From contig JBBILC010000020.1 in NCBI GenBank assembly GCA_037445115.1, forward strand, positions 1 to 47,925: a stretch of DNA of 47,925 bases, read 5' to 3'. The notes under the pieces were generated by a model. The model was not told the DNA's origin and searched no databases. It saw only the letters and a program-made list of their open reading frames with translations. The stretch comes from Trichothermofontia sp037445115. GTDB lineage: Bacteria > Cyanobacteriota > Cyanobacteriia > B231. Below, piece by piece: positions 7,060 through 15,366 of the stretch; the stretch's first letter is position 1, and each line of letters begins with the position of its first letter. Position numbers and translations under genes: made by a program.

Positions 7060-8814
7060 TTAGAAAGTCACTGTCTGGACAAAACCACCTCGTATTCCCC
7101 GCTGTGGCTCTCGCAACTGAATATCGGTGAGTTCCATATCCCAGCGTGTACAGGGTAAAGGCGAGGCCCAACAGGAGGCTTTTTCAGACGGGCGATAGTA
7201 GGTGACATCGTTTATCTGCCGACTTTCGAGGGGAATACTTTGGAGTGCCGGGGGTAATCCTAAGCGCTGCCGTAGGACAGGTAAGATGATCCCGATCGTG
7301 ATCAGAACCGCGACCAACAGGGGGGGAAGTCGCCGGGATAAGCGCCATCGGTGTGCCAAGTCACTGAGCAATGAGATGGAATGTCCGACAAATTGGGCCA
7401 TAGAAGGTGGGGAGTTCTTTTGTCCAGTCAGGACGATCGCAAGGGTTGGCAAAACTAGTAAATAACCCAGAGCAAAACGAATTAAGGGGCCGGCCCGGCT
7501 AATAAAAGCGGTACCACCCAGCCCCAGCAGCAGGAGCGCGACTTGACCCAGGGTTGTCCCGAAGCGAAATAGCCAGACCAGGTAGATTGCTGATCCCAGG
7601 GATAGAAGGATCAAGGCAAACATCACGCGGTTAAGGGGAGCGCTACTTAGCCATTGCCAAAATAACCAGAGATACGGGCTTTGGCCGGAAGGGGCATCAC
7701 CAAACCATTCACGCAGGCTATGGGTTTCGCTTGCAAAATGCTGTATTTCTGAGCTAGGTAGTGTCCAAGGCACATCCAAGCAAAAGTAGGGAGCGGGGTA
7801 AAAAGGACAGCCCGAGAGGCGAACCCCCACTATGCTCAGGGGCACCAGGCAACACACAAGGACGCCCCCAGCTAGGACAGCATGACGCCAGTATTGGTGT
7901 CCTATGTGTTTTCTCGCGGCGATCCCATAGGTCAACAAGGTGATGCCCCACAGGGGTAGGGCTGATAACTTGATGGTGATGGCACCGGTTGCCAGAATTA
8001 GAGGCATCAAAGTTGCGCTAATTTGATGACTGGCGGGATGGGGACTAAGGGTGCGATCGGTACTGACCAACAGACTCCAGGCCCCTACCCCAATTAACAA
8101 AACAATCGGCCAGTCAGGGGAAGGGGACGCGATAATCAATTGCATTTCTTGGGAGATTACCGTGTACAGGAGTAAGAGGCTATAAAATACCGTAATAAAC
8201 CAATCACTTAAATGGGCAGTGCGATCGCGAATATGACTCAGGCTAACCCACATATGTAGGAGCGCTAAGACACCAATAAATCCATTGAGCACTGCCCCTG
8301 CCCGAAATTCTACCCCCGCATGATTAAAGGGCGCATTGAGGGCGAACCAGATTGAGGTAATTCCCAGATTTTTGAGGATTAAAACCAGACCATAAACGGC
8401 CCCCTGCTCGCCCAACCAACGGGAGGCACCATAGTGGTACCAAGCCGACTCAGGCCAGGTGACTTTCTGTGTGGTAAACATAGCGGCCAATAGGGCTAGA
8501 CCGAGTACTCCTAAAGACCGCCCCAGGGTTGCCTGCGCCCAGAGGTCCCTGAGCATAGCGCGACTCTGGGGATGGCTTAAACTCAACAGACTCAGACCCC
8601 CCAGGGTTGCCAAACCTACACCCGGAGAGAGGGGGATTCCCAAGGCGAGGGCAAGATAGCTGACCCCTAGGCATAACAAGCCAATCCAGAGGCTGACGAT
8701 CACGCGGTCGCCTAGGCGTTTCAGGGGCACTACCCCTAGACTCGCCAATAATCCCGTACCAATCACTAGGCTTGCGATTGCCAGGATCATCCAGATCAGA
8801 AGAAAGTAGAGCAT
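7060..8814 (-). CDS. Large multi-pass membrane protein of unknown function
   Basis: A 584-residue protein with about 13 hydrophobic segments spread through most of its length, starting immediately at the N-terminus (FLLIWMILAIASLVIG). I see no obvious nucleotide-binding or catalytic motif. The topology resembles polytopic glycosyltransferase-like or flippase-like proteins, and one extracytoplasmic loop after about residue 330 contains several cysteines (SGCPFYPAPYFCLD) and a SETHSLREWFGDAPSG stretch. A Cys-containing tail (KASCWASPLPCTRWDMEL) lies at the C-terminus. Neighbours give no functional clue: it is a lone minus-strand gene converging with the 2H phosphoesterase. The ATG at 8814 fits the first membrane segment. 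Confidence 0.6.
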   Translation of the reverse strand: MLYFLLIWMILAIASLVIGTGLLASLGVVPLKRLGDRVIVSLWIGLLCLGVSYLALALGIPLSPGVGLATLGGLSLLSLSHPQSRAMLRDLWAQATLGRSLGVLGLALLAAMFTTQKVTWPESAWYHYGASRWLGEQGAVYGLVLILKNLGITSIWFALNAPFNHAGVEFRAGAVLNGFIGVLALLHMWVSLSHIRDRTAHLSDWFITVFYSLLLLYTVISQEMQLIIASPSPDWPIVLLIGVGAWSLLVSTDRTLSPHPASHQISATLMPLILATGAITIKLSALPLWGITLLTYGIAARKHIGHQYWRHAVLAGGVLVCCLVPLSIVGVRLSGCPFYPAPYFCLDVPWTLPSSEIQHFASETHSLREWFGDAPSGQSPYLWLFWQWLSSAPLNRVMFALILLSLGSAIYLVWLFRFGTTLGQVALLLLGLGGTAFISRAGPLIRFALGYLLVLPTLAIVLTGQKNSPPSMAQFVGHSISLLSDLAHRWRLSRRLPPLLVAVLITIGIILPVLRQRLGLPPALQSIPLESRQINDVTYYRPSEKASCWASPLPCTRWDMELTDIQLREPQRGIRGGFVQTVTF

Positions 8815-8863
8815 GGGGCCTTCCGGGAAAGACTGCGATCAGATGGGGCACGTGAGCGTTTAC

Positions 8864-8996
8864 TAGTACAGTGTCAGGCGTAAAATGAGAGCTTCGAGCA
8901 GATCAGCCCAAATAGATGAGTCCCGCTCACCCTGAGCCTGTCGAAGGGTCTTGAAGTCTATCTGCAACCCTACAATTTAAGTCTGACAGAACACTA
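8864..8996. mobile_element. MITE-like element with TA flanks, copy 1
   Basis: This 133-bp non-coding element has imperfect terminal inverted repeats, left TAGTACAGTGTCAG and right CTGACAGAACACTA, each bounded by TA. The ends match those of copies at 17370 and 21467. The interior includes CCTGAGCCTGTCGAAGGGT, whose reverse complement motif (CTTCGACAAGCTCAGG) occurs inside the 17.37 kb copy. No reading frame is apparent. Confidence 0.65.
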
Positions 8997-9244
8997 GGCT
9001 AGCAGCAATATCATCCTGGATGGAGAGGAGATTATTGGCACTCAGAAGGGCATCGGCTCCTCCCCTGAATTCTTGAGCTTCAGATTCCTAGGTCCGTTTA
9101 GGGGGAGTTGTGTCAGGGAATCTTTACTCTCTAAATACCAACCTTTTGGTGATTCAGGCAGCCCCTGACTTGTACAATGTCATCCAAATTCTGGGAGCTT
9201 TATTTGTCTATAAGAAATTACCCTAAGCTTAGTACCAAACCTGA
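8997..9244. other. Intergenic remainder between membrane protein and mobA
   Basis: Together with the mobile element at 8864-8996, this makes about 430 bp without a gene between the upstream end of the membrane protein gene and the 3' end of mobA. Nothing recognisable was seen in either strand. Confidence 0.4.
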
Positions 9245-9862
9245 TCAAATCTGATAGAAATCCTCCGGTTGGTTGCAGTTTACGAGCATCTGCAGGTTGA
9301 CAGGGGTATCGGCTTGAATGGCCTGGACCGATCGCGTCGCTAACCATTGCTGGAATGATCTCCCCCCCTGGGCAATAAATTGCTGAAGATCGGCTAAACA
9401 CGTGCGGCGGTAAAAACCACATAAGGGTTCCCATCCCTTCGGATGCCGAGGGAGCAACGCGATCGTGTCTGGGGGGACGGTGGGCAATTGCGCTATCCAG
9501 CTTTGGAGGACCGATGCCTGAAGATTCGGCAGATCGCAGGCCAGCAAGAGCACCCAATCCTGTTGCACCTGGGCTAGCCCTTGCGCAAACCCCACCAGCG
9601 GGCCGGGGGGATCGGCCCCAGGGGCGATGGTTTCCTGAACAGTCTGGCACCGGGGCGGCAGCAACGGCTGGTATTGGGCCGATCGCGGGCTGACGACATA
9701 GACCACCGCACAGCATTGGCTGGCCACCTCACAAACCCGCTGCAACAAGGGTTTGCCCCCTATTTCAATCAGAGCCTTATCCCGACCCATGCGGGTACTG
9801 TCCCCCCCCGCCAAGACGATCGCGGCGGTTTCCACCCTTGGCTGCTTGAGTCTTGCGAGCAT
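9245..9862 (-). CDS. mobA: Molybdenum cofactor guanylyltransferase MobA
   Basis: MobA attaches GMP to molybdopterin to form the guanine dinucleotide cofactor used by enzymes such as the assimilatory nitrate reductase. The N-terminal nucleotide-binding motif LAGGDSTRMGRDKAL and the metal-binding LACDLPNL are clear, as is a KPLLQRV segment. Length from the ATG at 9862 (about 205 residues) is typical; an upstream extension to 9919 would run through the divergent nadA region and is not needed. The gene is divergent from nadA, with about 70 AT-rich bases between starts that must contain both promoters. Confidence 0.88.
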   Translation of the reverse strand: MLARLKQPRVETAAIVLAGGDSTRMGRDKALIEIGGKPLLQRVCEVASQCCAVVYVVSPRSAQYQPLLPPRCQTVQETIAPGADPPGPLVGFAQGLAQVQQDWVLLLACDLPNLQASVLQSWIAQLPTVPPDTIALLPRHPKGWEPLCGFYRRTCLADLQQFIAQGGRSFQQWLATRSVQAIQADTPVNLQMLVNCNQPEDFYQI

Positions 9863-9934
9863 GATTTTAATTTTGGTAAAAATGACTATAATTAGATCAG
9901 CTAAATAAGTTTCTTGCAACCAGAAGTACTCCCT
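9863..9934. promoter_or_regulatory. mobA/nadA divergent promoter region
   Basis: An AT-rich spacer between divergent genes. TATAAT at 9887-9892 is a perfect -10 candidate in the nadA direction; no good -35 is seen at the expected spacing. The reverse strand reads TATAGT at the overlapping position, a possible -10 for mobA. Confidence 0.4.
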
Positions 9935-10903
9935 GTGTTTACAACCCTTCGCGATCGTCCCGTCGCTCCCCCCAGCCGTCCGGTGGACCTGTTTACGGCG
10001 GTGCAGGCCCTTAAGCAGGAATTAAATGCGGTCATCCTGGCCCACTATTACCAGGACCCAGATATTCAGGATATTGCCGATTATATTGGCGATTCCTTAG
10101 GGCTGGCACGGCAGGCGGCCAGTACGAATGCGGATGTCATCGTCTTCGCCGGGGTACATTTCATGGCCGAAACGGCGAAGATCCTCAACCCTGACAAGCT
10201 GGTGCTGTTGCCGGATTTGGCGGCGGGTTGTTCCTTAGCCGATAGTTGTCCCCCCGCTGCGTTTGCCCAATTTAAGGCAGCGCACCCCGATCATTTGGTA
10301 ATTTCCTACATTAATTGTTCGGCAGCCATTAAGGCCCTCAGCGATATCATCTGTACCAGTTCCAATGCGGTTGAGATTGTGCGCCAGATCCCCGCTGACC
10401 AGCCAATCATCTTTGCGCCGGATCAAAACCTGGGACGGTATGTCATGCAGCAAACCGGGCGGGAGTTGGTGCTCTGGCAGGGAAGTTGCATCGTCCATGA
10501 GAATTTCTCGGAGCGGAAGCTCGTGGAACTGAAGATACAGCACCCGGACGCGGAAGTTTTGGCCCATCCCGAATGTGAAGCTGCGGTTTTGCGCCATGCG
10601 GAGTATATTGGCTCAACGACAGCCCTGCTCAAGTACAGCCAACGCAGCGATCGCTCGACTTTTATTGTGGCTACGGAACCCGGCATTATCCACCAGATGC
10701 AGCGATCGGCCCCCAGCAAGCAATTTATTGCCGCCCCCCCAATGGGCAACTGTGCCTGCAATGAGTGTCCCTATATGCGCCTGAATACCCTGGAGAAACT
10801 CTACGACTGTATGAAAACTCGCCAACCTGAAATTACCTTGGCCGAGGATATCCGCCTAGCCGCCCTGCGCCCAATTCAACGCATGTTAGCCATGAGTCAG
10901 TGA
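9935..10903 (+). CDS. nadA: Quinolinate synthase NadA
   Basis: NadA is the [4Fe-4S] enzyme that condenses iminoaspartate with dihydroxyacetone phosphate to quinolinate, in de novo NAD synthesis. Motifs include ILAHYYQDPDIQDIADYIGDSLGLA, given here by its ends ILAHYYQ and GDSLGLA, the INCSAAIKA segment, CIVHENFS, HPECEAAV, and NCACNECPYM; three of these cysteines are the expected cluster ligands. No ATG is available at the N-terminus: the likely start is the GTG at 9935 (VFTTLRDRP), with a TTG at 9914 as the alternative. Length (about 322 residues) is normal. The 3' end overlaps the convergent membrane protein by 18 bases. Confidence 0.93.
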   Translation: MFTTLRDRPVAPPSRPVDLFTAVQALKQELNAVILAHYYQDPDIQDIADYIGDSLGLARQAASTNADVIVFAGVHFMAETAKILNPDKLVLLPDLAAGCSLADSCPPAAFAQFKAAHPDHLVISYINCSAAIKALSDIICTSSNAVEIVRQIPADQPIIFAPDQNLGRYVMQQTGRELVLWQGSCIVHENFSERKLVELKIQHPDAEVLAHPECEAAVLRHAEYIGSTTALLKYSQRSDRSTFIVATEPGIIHQMQRSAPSKQFIAAPPMGNCACNECPYMRLNTLEKLYDCMKTRQPEITLAEDIRLAALRPIQRMLAMSQ

Positions 10904-11554
10904 GGGGACATTGACGACCGGATCAGGGAGAGGAGGCCGCAGGATGAGGTAGGCCAAGGGACCCAGGAGCGGCAACCCACTCACTAACCAGAACAATCGC
11001 GGTTGGTAAAACTGACGGCGGGCCATGTCGTCAGGCACGATCGCGGGAAACAAGAGGGTTAGCAGACAAAAGTCGAGGCTCATGACATGGATAAAGCGGT
11101 TAGTTTGCCATTGTTGGGCAAAATCGGCCCAATCCCCTTGGCTCAGCCCATAGGCCAGAAGCACGAGCGTGCCCAGGGTGAGGCCGATCGCCAGCGAGCG
11201 AGAATCCCAAAACCGCAATAGGCGATCGCGCGGTCCTTGGAAGATGGGGTTAGGTTGCCGGAAGGCAAGATAGGGGAGCAGCGCAAAGGCTCCCAGGCCA
11301 AACGTGAGGGCAACAAAGGGGGATGCGGGTAACTTTTGGCCGCGACCATCAGCCAACAGGACACTGGCATAGAGCATGGGCCAAATCCCCATGAGGTTAA
11401 ACAGGGCAACGATCAGGGGATTAACCCCTTGGAATTGACCGAGGGCAATTTTTTGGATCAGTGCCAAGGTATCTGGCTGATTGGGCGGCGATAGGAGAAA
11501 GGCATAGAGCGCAAATCCTAACCAAAGGAGGCTAAAACCAATTTTTCTCAGCAT
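10886..11554 (-). CDS. Conserved-type multi-pass membrane protein, function unknown
   Basis: About 222 residues with roughly six hydrophobic segments, starting from the ATG at 11554 (MLRKIGFSLLWLG); the frame is open seven codons further upstream. Charged loops between the segments include FRQPNPIFQGPRDRLLRFWDSR and the conserved-looking NRFIHVMSLDFCLLTLLFP, quoted here only by parts: FRQPNPIFQGPRD and NRFIHVMSLDF. I recognise the general pattern of a thylakoid- or plasma-membrane protein conserved in cyanobacteria but cannot name a family with confidence. It converges with nadA and its last 18 bases overlap that gene's 3' end. No cofactor motif is evident. Confidence 0.6.
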   Translation of the reverse strand: MLRKIGFSLLWLGFALYAFLLSPPNQPDTLALIQKIALGQFQGVNPLIVALFNLMGIWPMLYASVLLADGRGQKLPASPFVALTFGLGAFALLPYLAFRQPNPIFQGPRDRLLRFWDSRSLAIGLTLGTLVLLAYGLSQGDWADFAQQWQTNRFIHVMSLDFCLLTLLFPAIVPDDMARRQFYQPRLFWLVSGLPLLGPLAYLILRPPLPDPVVNVPSLTHG

Positions 11555-11628
11555 CGTGTTTTGCGATCGGGGCAACCAAGACAGGTCTCAACTTTGCGGA
11601 AGACCGAGTCCCAGTATACAACCGTTCC

Positions 11629-11710
11629 CTCTCTAATGAAGTACTGTCAAGCCTTGCAACAAGGGGCTTAAGCCCCTTGTCTGTACCTCACCAAGCATGG
11701 AAGTGTTGTA
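11629..11710 (+). repeat. Palindrome-centred repeat element, copy A
   Basis: About 82 bp containing a perfect palindrome (AAGGGGCTTAAGCCCCTT core, a few bases longer at each side) flanked by TCTCTAATGAAGTACTGTC on the left and CTGTACCTCACCAAG on the right. A near-identical copy in opposite orientation lies at 46831-46916, where it interrupts a transposase remnant, which shows the element is mobile or was. Confidence 0.8.
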
Positions 11711-11717
11711 TCGCGAC

Positions 11718-12518
11718 CTAGGCGCTGCCTTGCCAGTCAAAGTGTTGATTGAGTAACTGCATCAACCGCTGGTTGTGGGGGTGAAAGTAATCGGCTAATT
11801 GCTGGCAGAGGGTTGGATCGGGCTGACGATAATTGCCGGGATCATAGCGTTCATAACGGGCTAGGGGTTGGAAGGGGAGCGCTAAAAATTGACACACGGC
11901 CTGTAGGGCTAAATCAGGAGAGCGATACAATGCTTCACTGTTGAGAATCAAAAACTGCTCACGGGGGAAGTATTGAAACCAGTGCTCTAGTTGCTGGGCA
12001 TAGCGGCCACGGGCAAGATAACTCAAATGACGATGGTTGAAACTGTGGTAGCTGGGATCAGCCAGCATTTTTTCAACTTCGCCGGCTAATCGTTCTTCTT
12101 CTTGGGCAAAGGCATCCGCGATCGCCAATGGCTCAAACCCCCACCGCACGGCATGGTGGTAATGGGAAATCGCCCGATCGACCGGATCACGTAAGAGCAC
12201 AATCAACTTAACCGTGGGCAAGGTCTGGGCAATTCGCTGGGGCACGAGGGGATGGAAGATATAGTAGGGGCTGGCTTCGCCCGTAATCACCGGGGGGACT
12301 GTTGAGGAGGCATGGGGGCGACGATCGTGCGCCTGATCAGCCTGGATGATGCCAGGGAAGCGAGCATCATACCAATCCCAACCGCGCTCGAATTCCAAAT
12401 CAAAAAAATGAACTTCCTTGTCTAGGGCAGGCGCAATTTGCGGGTGTTGAACGAGGTAATGATAGAGGGATGTCGTTCCTCCTTTTTGGACACCAATAAT
12501 AATGAAATCGGGTTTCAC
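11718..12518 (-). CDS. Sulfotransferase family protein
   Basis: A cytoplasmic PAPS-dependent sulfotransferase-like protein of about 266 residues. The 5'-phosphosulfate-binding loop is clear at the N-terminus (GVQKGGTTSLYHYL) and the 3'-phosphate-binding segment follows as LLRDPVDRAISHYHH. The EVHFFD and GEASPYYIFHP motifs match NodH/heparan-type sulfotransferases that act on carbohydrates. I set the start at the GTG at 12518 because AGGAG lies six bases upstream of it; a TTG at 12524 directly abuts that sequence. It lies downstream of a sulfotransferase-glycosyltransferase fusion in the same direction, suggesting a shared role in surface glycan sulfation. The acceptor is unknown. Confidence 0.88.
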   Translation of the reverse strand: MKPDFIIIGVQKGGTTSLYHYLVQHPQIAPALDKEVHFFDLEFERGWDWYDARFPGIIQADQAHDRRPHASSTVPPVITGEASPYYIFHPLVPQRIAQTLPTVKLIVLLRDPVDRAISHYHHAVRWGFEPLAIADAFAQEEERLAGEVEKMLADPSYHSFNHRHLSYLARGRYAQQLEHWFQYFPREQFLILNSEALYRSPDLALQAVCQFLALPFQPLARYERYDPGNYRQPDPTLCQQLADYFHPHNQRLMQLLNQHFDWQGSA

Positions 12519-12533
12519 ACACAACTCCTGATT

Positions 12534-12572
12534 ATCAAATCAATTCCAGATCAAATCAATTCCAGATCAAAT
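12534..12572. repeat. 16-bp direct repeat spanning the stop of the upstream gene
   Basis: Two exact copies of ATCAAATCAATTCCAG and a partial third fill the spacer between the two sulfotransferase genes. The stop codon of the fusion gene (complement of 12567-12569) lies within the partial third copy. Confidence 0.8.
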
Positions 12573-14948
12573 AAGGGAAGCGACTGCGGCCTGAAAAACT
12601 TGAGCGTAGGCGTGGGCCATTTGCTCAAATGTACTGAGTGAGTTTAGAACAATGCGGGCATGGGCGGCGAGACGTTGACGATGGGTCGGGTTTTCCAGCA
12701 ATTGTTGCAAGGCCGTAGCCAATTCTTCTGGACGATCGGGGGTATAGAATAACCCATTCACGCCTACTTTGACCTGTTCTTGAATTCCAAATACCGGTGT
12801 GGTTACAATCGGCAAACCATAAAACATGGCTTCCAGGATGACACGGGGATAACTTTCCACCCGCGAGGTACACACAAAAATATCCGCCGCTTGATAGTAT
12901 TGGGCCGTATCCGGTGTTTCGGGCACGATCGTGATTCTGGCCTGAATTGGCTCCGGTAAGTTAGCCACGGCGGCAGTTAACAACTGGCTATACTCCCCAG
13001 GACGATCGCCCACAATATAACAGTGGAGTTGCTCAATACAGTCTTGCGGTAATTGCGCGATCGCGTTCACCAAGTCCAATTGTCCTTTCCGGGCACAGAC
13101 GGTCCCCAACAACAAAATGACGACCGTCTTCTCAGGCAGGTTTAAGGCTTGACGGGCCTGCGATCGTGACCAGTGGGCAGCTTGTTCAAGCAGTGTTTTC
13201 TGGTTAAGGCCATTGTGGATAACCGTGAAGTTCGATCGCGTTTGCAGCGGCTGATATAACTCACAGGTCGCTTGGGCCACAAACACTACTTTTGCCGGCA
13301 GAGCAAAACATTCCAGGGCACGTTGACCCACCTCGGCATCAAACCAAAAGCGTTGAAAATAGGTTTGCCAGGGTTCACTCTCGTGAATATTCCAGACGGA
13401 AGGGATACCTAATAATTGGGCACAGTCGAGGGCATAGAAGGTTTCAATGGTATTGGCATAAATCAAATCAAATCCCCCTTCCCCCCACTGAACGGCCAGC
13501 GAGGTGACTGCTTGCCAGTAGTCCGCCAGGGTTTGTACGGTAGCCAGGGGATGTTGACCGTGAATGATCACCGGGATATTCCGATCGCGATAGGCCTCAG
13601 CCAGGGGACCCGATTCTGCCGCAAAAATCACGGGTTCAATCAGCTTTTGTTCCTGAAGATAACGGGTGAAATCATACTGATGGAGGGGCGCACCCGTCAG
13701 ATTCAGGGCATTACTCACCATCAAAATCCGTAGGGGACGGATAGGTGTCTCCGTGCCCCACCCCAAACGAGATTTAACCGCAAACCAAGCTGACCGGAGT
13801 TGCCAAAATTTGGAGGTTTGCATGGCCGCGATCTTAGCCTGGGTAATCGCTAATTGTTTTTGCGATCGCTGCTGGCGATAGTCCGCTAATCGGGACTTAG
13901 TCTGGATTTGCATTAACTGTGCCCGGTGTTCCGCTAATTCCTGGGCAAGGCGATCGCGCTCGGCCTGTAGCGAGGTAACCTGCGTCTGGGACGACTGGAG
14001 ATCCGCTTGGACCGTCTCCAGCGTAGTTGTTAGCTGATGCACTTGCTTAGTCAGTTGACGCTCGTTGAACCAACCCTGATAGGTGGTATGCCGACTCTGT
14101 TCATGGATAATTCCGCGTTCTTCTTCCGTAATTTCTAAACCAATTTCATTGCTACTAGTATCAAGATCCCTTGCATGGTGGTTGAGGGCTTGATAGAGCG
14201 CTAGGGTTTCTGGGAAATAGGTTGCTAGTAGCGATCGTCGCTCGGATAGTTGCTCTGTTGCCTGGAATAAAGTGGGATCAAAGATGTCAGGAACGCTGGT
14301 CGGTAATTGGACCTTAAAATACTCGTTGACGAGACTTAAAAATCGACTAGGATCACGCGTTATTGTGTAAATTGAGATCAATAAGGATTTCTCAGGAAAT
14401 TGTCGTCGAAATTGGAGAACGCGATGATTATATAGCAGCCACATTTTGACTGCGATCTCAGGATCATCCTGTATGATTGCGTCTGTCCCCCGTCGATATA
14501 GGGAATCCACAACCTCCCAGGGCGATCGATAAACAAAAATAAATCTAGCCTCTGGCAACAGCGTTGACCATAGATCTAAAAACAGGGTTGTTCTGGGATC
14601 TTTCCACCCCCAAAGATGCTCCTGGGGTTGCTGGGAAATTAGTGCCTTAGCCCTTGCCCAATCGTCTGAATTGAGCGGAATTTCCGACGCTTCCGTATAG
14701 CCGAGAATGTCTAGACCCTGCGATCGTAAAATGGCCTGGTGAAAGGTGACAAAGGCCCGGTTTTCAAAATGCCCCTTGGGATTGCCCACATCCGGTCCCA
14801 CTAAATCCGTCCCCAAATCAACCTGGGCCGCTTGCAACAAAGCTGCCGTCAGCGAGGTACCAGAGCGATGCATTCCCGTAACCACCAATGGCCTGTTTGC
14901 CCAACCATCCGCGCCTGCGCTACCCCGATCCTCACTCACCCTACCCAT
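12567..14948 (-). CDS. Sulfotransferase-glycosyltransferase (GT4) fusion protein
   Basis: A 793-residue two-enzyme protein. Residues ~20-270 form a sulfotransferase-like domain with VVTGMHRSGTSLTAALL as the phosphosulfate loop and WGWKDPRTTLFLDLW plus FIFVYRSPWEVVDSLYRR as the later motifs. A predicted coiled coil follows (about 290-385, rich in Q, L, E and A with heptad-like spacing). From about 400 on is a GT-B glycosyltransferase of the GT4 type: an acceptor-side NALNLTGAP segment, the nucleotide-sugar half with LLLGTVCARKGQLDL, and the EX7E-type motif in VESYPRVILEAM followed by YGLPIVTTPVFG. It precedes a second sulfotransferase by 48 bases. Likely role, by inference: making a sulfated surface polysaccharide or glycolipid. 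Confidence 0.85.
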   Translation of the reverse strand: MGRVSEDRGSAGADGWANRPLVVTGMHRSGTSLTAALLQAAQVDLGTDLVGPDVGNPKGHFENRAFVTFHQAILRSQGLDILGYTEASEIPLNSDDWARAKALISQQPQEHLWGWKDPRTTLFLDLWSTLLPEARFIFVYRSPWEVVDSLYRRGTDAIIQDDPEIAVKMWLLYNHRVLQFRRQFPEKSLLISIYTITRDPSRFLSLVNEYFKVQLPTSVPDIFDPTLFQATEQLSERRSLLATYFPETLALYQALNHHARDLDTSSNEIGLEITEEERGIIHEQSRHTTYQGWFNERQLTKQVHQLTTTLETVQADLQSSQTQVTSLQAERDRLAQELAEHRAQLMQIQTKSRLADYRQQRSQKQLAITQAKIAAMQTSKFWQLRSAWFAVKSRLGWGTETPIRPLRILMVSNALNLTGAPLHQYDFTRYLQEQKLIEPVIFAAESGPLAEAYRDRNIPVIIHGQHPLATVQTLADYWQAVTSLAVQWGEGGFDLIYANTIETFYALDCAQLLGIPSVWNIHESEPWQTYFQRFWFDAEVGQRALECFALPAKVVFVAQATCELYQPLQTRSNFTVIHNGLNQKTLLEQAAHWSRSQARQALNLPEKTVVILLLGTVCARKGQLDLVNAIAQLPQDCIEQLHCYIVGDRPGEYSQLLTAAVANLPEPIQARITIVPETPDTAQYYQAADIFVCTSRVESYPRVILEAMFYGLPIVTTPVFGIQEQVKVGVNGLFYTPDRPEELATALQQLLENPTHRQRLAAHARIVLNSLSTFEQMAHAYAQVFQAAVASLI

Positions 14949-15366
14949 GCCCTACCCGCACTCCCAGCAATAGCGTTAAGCTATCATACCGCCAAGGATA
15001 ACCTTCGTTTTCAGGAATACCTTAAGGGCATTTCGATGAATCTGGGATGGGGGCAGTTCAACTGCCCAAACTAATGAGATAACGTTGGCGATCGGGAAGG
15101 GTCAGCCAACTGATATGCCTGACTGATACGCCTGACTGGAATCCTTGCGCAGGGGGAGTTGCTAAGATAGCGATAGAAGCTCACTGCTTAGGTCTTCCTT
15201 AGAGCAGTAGAATTCAGTCAATCACCCATCAATCGTGGGATAGCCGTAGCGGCTGCCTGGGTGGCAGGCAGGATGCCAACCCCACAACTATTTTTCGTTC
15301 GCCTAGTGTCTCCGCAGGAGAATCGGCTGAGGCTGTTATGGTATTACTTACCCCTGATCTGAATGC
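14949..15366. other. Intergenic region with dispersed repeat
   Basis: About 418 bp without a supported gene. It holds the upstream region of the minus-strand fusion gene and of the plus-strand membrane protein. Around 15110-15140 two near-copies of a CTGATA(T/C)GCCTGACTG unit occur. An imperfect hairpin lies at about 15184-15211 (CTGCTTAGG/CCTTAGAGCAG). The segment 15252-15335 is a copy of a dispersed repeat described separately. Confidence 0.5.
15252..15335 (+). repeat. Dispersed intergenic repeat, copy 1
   Basis: This ~84-bp segment resembles 20139-20220. Shared blocks include CAGGCAGGATGCC, CCCACAACT, TTTTTCGTTCGC and TCTCC(G/A)CAGGAG. Neither copy encodes a protein. Confidence 0.7.

Noticed and set aside
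8937..8955. Sequence CCTGAGCCTGTCGAAGGG as a terminator of the membrane protein gene
   Set aside because: It is a short palindrome-like part of the mobile element at 8864-8996 and lies upstream, not downstream, of that gene.
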